13,387 bases of DNA from the NCBI GenBank assembly GCA_017996515.1, contig JAGOGU010000025.1, forward strand, positions 1 to 13,387, given 5' to 3'. This stretch comes from Allobrachymonas sp. (GTDB lineage: Bacteria > Pseudomonadota > Gammaproteobacteria > Burkholderiales > Burkholderiaceae_C). The notes under the pieces were generated by a model. It was not told the origin of the DNA. It worked only from the letters and a program-made list of their open reading frames with translations, and ran no database searches. Positions 5,855-13,387 of this stretch are shown one piece after another (position 1 is the stretch's first letter; each line of letters starts with the position of its first letter). The position numbers were made by a program, and so were the translations under genes.

Positions 5855-6311
5855 GCGACTCCGGCGAACTGTTGCGAGAACGCAAAAAATTGGAGAGAGA
5901 ATAGCCATTTCGCGCTTGTTTTTTCCGCTGACACTGTGTTCAGACGTGATGTAAAAATGACCATGCAGCCCTTGTTTGCAAACGCCACTCAGCAGTAACA
6001 CTTGCACTTCTTGCGTTTGGAAACAGCAACCCATCGCATGGCAAGCGCTCCAACAACCCTTCAGCACGTCGCAGCAGTAAGCGGCCAAGCACTGGGAAAT
6101 CGGCACATCCTGCTTTTCAGCACTGCCTCAACCCGCTCGGGTAGCTGGGTCATTTGCCCATGCAACATGCCACCAGACCATGTATGCACTCTCTACGGGA
6201 AGCATAAGAACACGCACAGAGCATTATGCGGTGAAACGCATGATGCGCGCGATTTTTAGGGGCAGCCGCCAATAAATCTCAACGCGCCCCGAACAGGTCT
6301 GAGCAGACCTC
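5855..6311. other. Region without a recognised gene
   Basis: Between the lipoprotein upstream region and the PII stop there is no reading frame with a recognisable domain. The open frames on each strand (for example 5771-6106 minus and 6002-6259 plus) are cysteine- or histidine-rich without family motifs and have no convincing ribosome binding site. Directly after the PII stop lies AGGTCT (6295-6300), GAGC, AGACCT (6305-6310), a perfect six-pair stem without a following T-run on the minus strand. A small RNA cannot be excluded. Confidence 0.4.
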
Positions 6312-6746
<435 letters not shown>

Positions 6747-6747
6747 C

Positions 6748-6753
6748 TATAAT
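6748..6753 (+). promoter_or_regulatory. -10 box of the rpmB-rpmG promoter
   Basis: A perfect TATAAT within TTGGCTATAATCAG. No recognisable -35 hexamer lies 16-18 bases upstream. The site gives a leader of about 180 bases before the rpmB ATG and is divergent from glnB. Strong -10 matches are common in front of ribosomal protein operons. Confidence 0.65.
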
Positions 6754-6774
6754 CAGTGGCTTTGTTGCATCTGC

Positions 6775-6897
6775 CAGCCGCGTTTGCGCGCTGAAAGAGC
6801 AACAAGAACCCCTGAACCGCTTGCCAAACACACACCCATGCGCGCGCTGCGAGCATGGTGCGGCAAGCGAGGTGCAGAGGCGGCCAGCGTTGCCGCC
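6775..6897 (+). promoter_or_regulatory. Structured 5' leader of rpmB-rpmG (three hairpins)
   Basis: Three consecutive stems fill the leader. First, CAG (6775-6777) and CGCG (6779-6782) pair with CGCG (6787-6790) and CTG (6791-6793), with one bulged C. Second is a nested element: outer CGCTTGCC (6818-6825) with GGCAAGCG (6862-6869), and inner CCATGC (6836-6841) with GCATGG (6853-6858). Third, GGCGGC (6879-6884) pairs with GCCGCC (6892-6897). None has a T-run, so they are not terminators. Ribosomal protein operons are often controlled by such leaders through feedback; whether this one is remains inference. Confidence 0.45.
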
Positions 6898-6939
6898 ATT
6901 CTGTGAATCCTATAAACATTTTCTTGAAGGAGTGTCTTC

Positions 6940-7173
6940 ATGGCACGCAAATGTGAAGTCACGGGCAAAGCCCCGATGGTGGGTAACAACGTATCCCACG
7001 CCAACAACAAAACCAAGCGTCGCTTCCTGCCCAACCTGCAATACCGTCGTTTCTGGGTGGAGAGCGAAAACCGTTGGGTGCGCCTGCGCGTCTCCAGCGC
7101 CGCTTTGCGCCTGATCGATAAAAATGGCATCGACTCCGTGCTGGCCGATATGCGCGCCCGCGGCCAGGCTTGA
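6940..7173 (+). CDS. rpmB: 50S ribosomal protein L28
   Basis: A 77-residue basic ribosomal protein of the large subunit. [20 protein letters not shown], then [17 protein letters not shown] and a C-terminus [19 protein letters not shown] follow the E. coli L28 sequence closely in order and length. AAGGAG lies seven bases before the ATG. It is followed after 35 bases by rpmG, the standard bacterial pairing, and has its own promoter and leader. Confidence 0.97.
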   Translation: MARKCEVTGKAPMVGNNVSHANNKTKRRFLPNLQYRRFWVESENRWVRLRVSSAALRLIDKNGIDSVLADMRARGQA

Positions 7174-7208
7174 TGCTGTACGGCTCACATTATTGAAAGG
7201 ACACCATC

Positions 7209-7379
7209 ATGGCAACCAAAGGCACCCGCGAGAAAATCAAACTCGAATCCACGGCAGGTACTGGTCACTTCTACACTACGACCAAAAACAAGAAAACCAT
7301 GCCCGAAAAAATGACGATCATGAAGTTTGACCCAAAAGCTCGCAAACACGTCGAGTACAAAGAGACCAAACTGAAGTAA
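7209..7379 (+). CDS. rpmG: 50S ribosomal protein L33
   Basis: A 56-residue basic protein, [20 protein letters not shown] through [14 protein letters not shown], matching L33 in length and sequence. It has no cysteine at all, so it is the zinc-independent (C-minus) form and does not act as a zinc reserve. GAAAGGA lies seven bases before the ATG. It is the last gene of the rpmB-rpmG operon, followed within two bases by its terminator. Confidence 0.97.
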   Translation: MATKGTREKIKLESTAGTGHFYTTTKNKKTMPEKMTIMKFDPKARKHVEYKETKLK

Positions 7380-7381
7380 AC

Positions 7382-7408
7382 AAAAAACCCGCTTCCAGCG
7401 GGTTTTTT
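7382..7408 (+). terminator. Intrinsic terminator of rpmB-rpmG
   Basis: AAAAAACCCGCT (7382-7393), loop TCC, and AGCGGGTTTTTT (7397-7408) form a 12-pair stem with a six-T tail, starting two bases after the rpmG stop. Confidence 0.93.
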
Positions 7409-7539
7409 ATTGCCTGAATGGGGAGAAATGTATCCCGTCAGGCGATTCAGGCCGCGCAGGCGCATCAATCGCAGCCTAGGCATTGGCACGCAGAGCCAGC
7501 TAACCCGCCACCATGAATTTTCTGTCGTAGCCCATACAT

Positions 7540-8026
7540 TCAAGATGCCAGCACTTGGCCTGCCTGCGGGTAATGACCGGACTGCAACTGCTCATCCGTC
7601 AGCGGTACGCCTTGCCATACCAACGCTTGACCTGCGCCGGCAGCCATCGCCAGCTCTTTCAACGCACTTCCACAGCGGTCAGCCCGCCTTCGTGTGCACC
7701 CAGCAGGTGCATGACCAGCCGAGGACTGGGCACAAACCAAGCCGGATGCCACACCGCGCGCACAGCAGCTTTAAGCAATTTCTCGGCAATCACAAAGTCG
7801 GCCAGCAGTGAGCGCGGGTGCCTGAACGGATGCAGCAACTCCACGCTGGGTTGCCCTGCCAATGCCAGCGCCGCCATGCCCACGGCGGCTACTTGCATGT
7901 GCGTGCCATCCGGCTTGGGCCTGAGCGCCAGCACAGCACGGTTCGTCAACCCGTGCGCCGGTTCGCGTGTTGCGCAACACCAACCGATCAGGCGAGAGTT
8001 GCGCATACAGCGTGGTGCACGCCCAT
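7540..8026 (-). pseudogene. Short MreB-like (actin-fold) protein, frameshifted remnant
   Basis: Three overlapping minus-strand frames join into one protein of about 160 residues that aligns with the first 150 residues of MreB. Pieces in order: LYAQLSPDRLVLRNTRTGAR, AVLALRPKPDGTHMQVAAVG, HPFRHPRSLLADFVIAEKLL, FVPSPRLVMHLLGAHEGGLT, and LKELAMAAGAGQALVWQG. E. coli MreB has VAAVG, GVIADFFVTEKML, RPSPRVLV, and RRAIRESAQGAGA in the same order. The first shift (near 7933-7940) looks like one extra base, in CCGTGCTGTGCTG; the second (near 7660) looks like loss of four bases at GTGCGT/TGAAAG. The frame has no start in phase; an ATG at 8026 is in another frame. The nucleotide-binding DLGTANT motif and the second actin domain are absent, so even an intact ancestor would have been a partial MreB. 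It follows pccA by 11 bases. Confidence 0.75.
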
Positions 8027-8037
8027 CAAGTGGGCAT

Positions 8038-10098
8038 TTATTCAAACTCGATGATCGGCTGATCGACCGCCAGGCTGGCGCCCTGCTCTGCCCGGATGGC
8101 TTTGACCACGCCGTCCGCACTGGCAAACAGCACGTTCTCCATCTTCATAGCTTCAATCACGGCCACACGCTCGCCGGCCTTGACTTCCTGCCCCTGTTTG
8201 ACGGCCACCTGCACCAGCAGGCCCGGCATGGGCGAGAGCACGAATTTGCTCATATCTGGCGGTGCCTTGTACGGCATGAGCTTGTGCAGCGCGGCTGTGC
8301 GCGGACTCATCACAATGGCATCCAGTTGAGTGCCGTTGTGGATCACGCGCGTGACCAACGGATTTTTGCCCATGCCGCGCTCCATTTGCACAGTAAAGGG
8401 CTTGTCATTGACAAAACCCGTGATGCGCGCATCGCCCAGCATATGCCCAGCCAGCAGACTGTAACAACGATCGCCTTCCGGTGCATGCACCGTTACTGCA
8501 GTTGGCTGGCCCAGTTCCACTTCGCCCAAGCTCACATCCGTATAGGTGTTGTTGCCTTCCTTGCCCAGCACGCACACAGTAAATTTACGCGCAGGCAGGC
8601 GTTTGTTGCCTTCCCAGAATTGGCCTTGCAAACCTTGCGCCCGGTTGCGGTACCACATGTGCAACCGCGCAGCCAGCGCCTGCAAGAAATAAGGATCTTC
8701 GTGCGGCACGTCTTCGGCGTGGAAGCCCTGCGCATAGTGATCGGCGATGAAACTGGTGCTGAAATCTCCGCTGATGAATTTGGGGTGTGCCAGCAAAGCC
8801 GCATGAAACGGAATATTGCTTTGCACGCCACGCACGATGAAGCCGTTGAGCGCCTCGCGCGCTTTGGCAATGGCGTCTGCCCGATCTTTGCCATGCACGA
8901 TGAGTTTGGCAATCATCGGATCATAAAACATCGAGATTTCACCACCGTCTTGCACGCCGGTGTCGATGCGCACGCCATTCAGGTCTTGCGTATTGGCTTG
9001 CCACATGGTGGCTTCCGACGGGCTGAAACGCACCAAGCGCCCCGTGGAGGGCAAGAAGTTGCGGAAGGGGTCTTCGGCATTGATACGGCACTCGATCGCC
9101 CAACCGTTGCGCTGCACCTGGTCTTGCGTCAGCGGCAATTTTTCGCCAGCGGCCACGCGCAATTGCAGTTCCACCAAGTCCAGCCCCGTGATGCACTCGG
9201 TGATCGGGTGCTCAACTTGTAAGCGGGTGTTCATTTCCAGAAAGTAAAAGTCCTGATTCTTGCCCACCACGAATTCGACCGTGCCCGCATTTTGATAATT
9301 CACGGCTTTGGCCAGCGCCACAGCCTGCTCGCCCATGGCTTTGCGGGTGGCTTCGCTGATGAAAGGCGAGGGCGCCTCTTCAATGATTTTTTGGTGGCGG
9401 CGCTGGATGGAGCACTCGCGCTCGTTGAGGTAAATCACGTTGCCAAACGCATCGCCCAACACCTGAATTTCGATGTGGCGCGGCTGCTCGACAAATTTTT
9501 CGATGAACACGCGATCGTCGCCAAAGCTGTTGCGCGCCTCGTTGCGGCAAGACTCGAAGCCTTCGGCCGCCTCTTTGTCGTTGAAGGCCACGCGCAAACC
9601 CTTGCCGCCGCCGCCCGCGCTGGCTTTGATCATGACGGGGTAGCCAATGTCTTTGGCAATGCGCACGGCCTGATCGGCCGAATCGATCGGATCGTTATAA
9701 CCTGGGATGGTACTGACCTTGGCTTGCAACGCCAGTTTTTTGGAGGCGATTTTGTCGCCCATGGCAGCAATGGATGCGTGCTTGGGGCCGATAAAGACCA
9801 GGCCCTCTTCTTCCACGCGCTTGGCAAAGCCTTCGTTTTCGGCCAAAAAACCATAACCGGGGTGGATGGCTTCAGCGCCCGTTTGCTTGGCCGCAGCAAT
9901 GATTTTGTCGGCCACCAGGTACGACTCGCGTGACGGCGCTGGGCCCAGCAAAACAGCTTCATCGGCCATTTGCACATGGCGGGCATCGGCATCCGCCTCG
10001 GAGTAAACCGCCACAGTGGCAATGCCCATTTTCTTGGCCGTGGCAATCACTCGGCAGGCGATTTCGCCACGGTTGGCGATGAGGATCTTTTTGAACAT
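8038..10098 (-). CDS. pccA: Propionyl-CoA carboxylase alpha subunit (biotin carboxylase + BCCP)
   Basis: A 686-residue biotin-dependent carboxylase subunit that carboxylates its own biotin with ATP and bicarbonate, for transfer to propionyl-CoA by PccB. The N-terminus KKILIANRGEIACRVI opens the biotin carboxylase domain (about 1-450). It contains the ATP-grasp glycine loop GGGGKG (162-167), ECSIQRRHQKIIEEAP (228-243) and EMNTRLQVEHPITE (288-301). A linking domain follows, and the C-terminal biotinyl domain has EAMKMEN with biotin acceptor Lys652. The length and domain order are those of PccA-type fused subunits (the E. coli AccC and AccB are separate). AAGGAAA precedes the ATG. Its place downstream of pccB, meaB and the mutase supports propionyl-CoA over other acyl-CoA substrates, although methylcrotonyl-CoA and acetyl-CoA enzymes are close relatives. 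Confidence 0.93.
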   Translation of the reverse strand: MFKKILIANRGEIACRVIATAKKMGIATVAVYSEADADARHVQMADEAVLLGPAPSRESYLVADKIIAAAKQTGAEAIHPGYGFLAENEGFAKRVEEEGLVFIGPKHASIAAMGDKIASKKLALQAKVSTIPGYNDPIDSADQAVRIAKDIGYPVMIKASAGGGGKGLRVAFNDKEAAEGFESCRNEARNSFGDDRVFIEKFVEQPRHIEIQVLGDAFGNVIYLNERECSIQRRHQKIIEEAPSPFISEATRKAMGEQAVALAKAVNYQNAGTVEFVVGKNQDFYFLEMNTRLQVEHPITECITGLDLVELQLRVAAGEKLPLTQDQVQRNGWAIECRINAEDPFRNFLPSTGRLVRFSPSEATMWQANTQDLNGVRIDTGVQDGGEISMFYDPMIAKLIVHGKDRADAIAKAREALNGFIVRGVQSNIPFHAALLAHPKFISGDFSTSFIADHYAQGFHAEDVPHEDPYFLQALAARLHMWYRNRAQGLQGQFWEGNKRLPARKFTVCVLGKEGNNTYTDVSLGEVELGQPTAVTVHAPEGDRCYSLLAGHMLGDARITGFVNDKPFTVQMERGMGKNPLVTRVIHNGTQLDAIVMSPRTAALHKLMPYKAPPDMSKFVLSPMPGLLVQVAVKQGQEVKAGERVAVIEAMKMENVLFASADGVVKAIRAEQGASLAVDQPIIEFE

Positions 10099-10118
10099 GA
10101 TGAAATTTCCTTAATCAA

Positions 10119-10433
10119 TCAAATTGTTTTTCTGTTTCCAGCTGTCTGCCATACCGCTTTGCGCTGTGCGGTGAACGTCCACCAAGGGCGAGGAGCGCCA
10201 CCGTTCATGAAGTCGTGTGCGGCCATGAACACATCCAATACACACGGATCATGGCGCTGCCCTGTTCCCTGGCACAGGTCTTCATACGCAGCGACGGGAT
10301 TCATTCCACGCACATCTTGCGGAGTATCAATGCCCAAGCACCGTAAATCAGCAGCAATCGCCGAACCGACATTGGGAATGTCGGTTAAGCGAACAGCTTG
10401 ATCGGCTCGCAGCGCCTTCGGCATGGCAGTCAT
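10119..10433 (-). CDS. Helix-hairpin-helix (Cdd1 / 'pathogenicity locus') family protein
   Basis: A 104-residue protein from the ATG at 10433, ten bases after the pccB stop; a second ATG at 10424 is an alternative, and neither has a strong ribosome binding site. Residues 12-40 (AVRLTDIPNVGSAIAADLRC and onward) form a helix-hairpin-helix, the usual non-specific DNA-binding fold. The conserved second half has YEDLCQGTG, CVLDVFMAAHDFMNGG and PWWTFTAQRK, which I recognise from small HHH proteins annotated 'Cdd1' or 'mitomycin resistance'. Its function is not established. It sits inside the propionate operon between pccB and pccA, 20 bases before pccA, so it is co-transcribed, but a metabolic role is not implied by the domain. 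Confidence 0.78.
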   Translation of the reverse strand: MTAMPKALRADQAVRLTDIPNVGSAIAADLRCLGIDTPQDVRGMNPVAAYEDLCQGTGQRHDPCVLDVFMAAHDFMNGGAPRPWWTFTAQRKAVWQTAGNRKTI

Positions 10434-10443
10434 CTTTACAGCG

Positions 10444-11976
<1,533 letters not shown>

Positions 11977-12075
11977 GGTCTTTCAGGTCATAAATGCATA
12001 CTGACGCATGCGGGGTTGATTATTCTTTGCTCGGTAATTCGTTGGTTGATGGCTCGTGAATGGTCGATGACACCT

Positions 12076-13110
12076 TTATTTTGTCTCGTTTTCCGTGGAA
12101 ATATGGGCCTCTGCCTGATGGCCCAGGCCAAACTGCTGCAACAACTGGCGCGCAGCGGTAGAGGCCGCCACCTGATTGTGCTGCACCTGTTGCTGCAAGG
12201 CTGGCAAAGCGCCGCGCACGGCGGGATGCGCGCGGAAAGCCTGTCGCAAGCCGGAGTCGATACGTTCCCACATCCAAGCCAACGACTGCTGCTGGCGCCG
12301 CTCGGCCAAGCGCCCATTGGCCCGCTGGATATGAAAGTACTGGCTCACGGCCTCCCAAAACGCATCCAGCCCTTCTCCTTTCAGCCCGCTGATTTGCAAC
12401 ACCTGCGGCTGCCATATTTCTTCTGCTGTTTGCGCGTGGCCATGCATGCCCAACAGGCGCAAAGCCGACTGGATTTGCGCCCGTGCACGGGTAGCTGCCA
12501 CATGGTCCAGATCGGCCTTGTTGACCACGACCAAATCGGCCAGCTCCATCACGCCTTTTTTGATGGCTTGCAGGTCATCGCCCGCATTGGGCAATTGCAG
12601 CAGCACGAACAGATCAGACATGCCGTGCACGGCGGTTTCGCTTTGGCCCACACCCACTGTTTCGATCAGCACTACGTCGTAGCCTGCGGCTTCGCACACC
12701 AGCATGGCCTCGCGGGTTTTGTCGGCCACACCGCCCAGCGCGCCGCCACTGGGGCTGGGACGGATGTAAGCTGCCTCTTCGGCAGACAGGCGCTCCATGC
12801 GCGTTTTATCACCCAGAATGGAACCGCCTGATACGGTAGATGAGGGGTCGACCGCCAACACCGCTACCCGATGGCCTTTGCCGATCAGGTACAGCCCCAG
12901 CGATTCAATGAACGTGCTTTTGCCCACGCCCGGCACGCCACTAATGCCCAGGCGCAGGGCGCGGCCTGTGTGGGGCAGCAAGGCCGTCAGCAATTCATCG
13001 CCCTGCGCACGGTGGTCGGCGCGGGTGGATTCCAGCAGCGTGATGGTTTTCGCCACGGCACGACGCTGGCGCGCGCCAGTGCCATGAACGATGTCATCTC
13101 CCGCGATCAT
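12076..13110 (-). CDS. meaB: MeaB-type GTPase, methylmalonyl-CoA mutase chaperone
   Basis: A 344-residue G3E P-loop GTPase that guards methylmalonyl-CoA mutase, gating cobalamin loading and removing damaged cofactor. Walker [10 protein letters not shown] (58-66), the DPSS Walker-B-region motif (87-90), ETVGVGQSE switch (149-157) and the guanine-specific NKAD (196-199) are all intact. [12 protein letters not shown] and [15 protein letters not shown] between them are typical of MeaB/ArgK. An older annotation 'ArgK / LAO transport kinase' refers to the same family. Its ATG overlaps the stop of the mutase gene by one base (TAATG), indicating translational coupling between chaperone and client. 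Confidence 0.95.
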   Translation of the reverse strand: MIAGDDIVHGTGARQRRAVAKTITLLESTRADHRAQGDELLTALLPHTGRALRLGISGVPGVGKSTFIESLGLYLIGKGHRVAVLAVDPSSTVSGGSILGDKTRMERLSAEEAAYIRPSPSGGALGGVADKTREAMLVCEAAGYDVVLIETVGVGQSETAVHGMSDLFVLLQLPNAGDDLQAIKKGVMELADLVVVNKADLDHVAATRARAQIQSALRLLGMHGHAQTAEEIWQPQVLQISGLKGEGLDAFWEAVSQYFHIQRANGRLAERRQQQSLAWMWERIDSGLRQAFRAHPAVRGALPALQQQVQHNQVAASTAARQLLQQFGLGHQAEAHISTENETK

Positions 13111-13387
13111 TAGGCGCCAACAGCTTTGCTGATTTGTTCCAGCACATCCTTGGCGCAGGCCGGAATGGGCGTGCCCGGACCGTAGATGCCTTTGACACCA
13201 GCTTCGTACAGAAAGTCGTAGTCTTGCCGCGGAATCACACCGCCCACAAACACCACGATGTCGTCTGCGCCCTGCTCTTTCAACGCCTTGACGATCGCGG
13301 GCACCAGTGTTTTATGCCCCGCCGCCAAGGTGCTGATGCCAATGGCGTGCACGTCGTTTTCAATCGCCTGGCGCGCACATTCTTCGG
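13110..13387 (-). CDS. Methylmalonyl-CoA mutase, C-terminal B12-binding domain (partial)
   Basis: The window edge cuts this gene; only the last 91 or so codons are present, ending with TAA at 13110-13112. The sequence [60 protein letters not shown] and [20 protein letters not shown] is the end of the cobalamin-binding Rossmann domain of the mutase. The GGVIP loop contacts the nucleotide tail of cobalamin. The DxHxxG histidine motif lies beyond the edge. The enzyme isomerises methylmalonyl-CoA to succinyl-CoA. Genes of this kind are called mcmA, mutB or scpA; which one, and whether it is a single fused chain, cannot be told here. Confidence 0.93.
   Translation of the reverse strand, partial: EECARQAIENDVHAIGISTLAAGHKTLVPAIVKALKEQGADDIVVFVGGVIPRQDYDFLYEAGVKGIYGPGTPIPACAKDVLEQISKAVGA

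Noticed and set aside
5322-5885. The longer 187-residue version of the lipoprotein frame
   Set aside because: The extra N-terminal part crosses the leader palindromes and the candidate promoter, while the internal ATG at 5651 starts a perfect lipoprotein signal peptide with a good ribosome binding site.
7555-9222. A 555-codon open frame on the plus strand
   Set aside because: Antisense to pccA and the MreB-like remnant; low-information composition and no family motif.

Overview
The window looks like a chromosomal segment of a Gram-negative betaproteobacterium, most likely Burkholderiales and perhaps Comamonadaceae. The evidence is a Mrp/Pha-type antiporter tail, a PII protein, a zinc-site-free L33 beside L28, an outer-membrane-type lipoprotein, and a methylmalonyl-CoA mutase / MeaB / propionyl-CoA carboxylase gene run. 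The lineage is an inference from gene families and base composition. Nothing here looks like a prophage, insertion sequence or CRISPR array, and no tRNA or rRNA was seen.

Layout. Positions 1-818 (+) hold the 3' end of a multisubunit cation/proton antiporter operon (tail of subunit E, complete F and G, translationally coupled). Positions 819-1245 show no convincing gene. Genes on the minus strand follow: gshA (glutamate-cysteine ligase), a small YkvA/DUF1232 membrane protein with a hairpin-containing leader, and a divergent tryptophanase/tyrosine phenol-lyase family enzyme preceded by a possible short leader ORF ending in Trp-Phe-Phe. Next comes a strong terminator, then a very alanine-rich lipoprotein whose leader contains two perfect inverted repeats. 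A gene-free stretch of about 660 bases leads to a PII gene (glnB-like, minus). Divergent from it is rpmB-rpmG (+), with a consensus -10 box, a 5' leader with three successive hairpins, and a clear terminator.

From 7540 to the end everything is on the minus strand. Read in the direction of transcription it is: methylmalonyl-CoA mutase (C-terminal cobalamin domain only, cut by the window edge), meaB, pccB, a small helix-hairpin-helix (Cdd1-like) gene, pccA, and then a frameshifted remnant of a short MreB-like (actin fold) gene. The carboxylase converts propionyl-CoA to methylmalonyl-CoA. The mutase, protected by the MeaB GTPase, converts that to succinyl-CoA. This is therefore a propionate / odd-chain / branched-chain amino acid catabolic operon. 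No methylmalonyl-CoA epimerase gene is visible in the window.

The most interesting items are: (1) the phenol-lyase-like enzyme, which keeps the residues that distinguish tyrosine phenol-lyase from tryptophanase but has changed other active-site positions; (2) its possible aromatic-residue leader peptide; (3) the decayed MreB-like half gene; and (4) several unannotated inverted repeats or structured leaders in front of gshA, the YkvA gene, the lipoprotein gene and rpmB. Family assignments rest on remembered family sequences; no database search was run.
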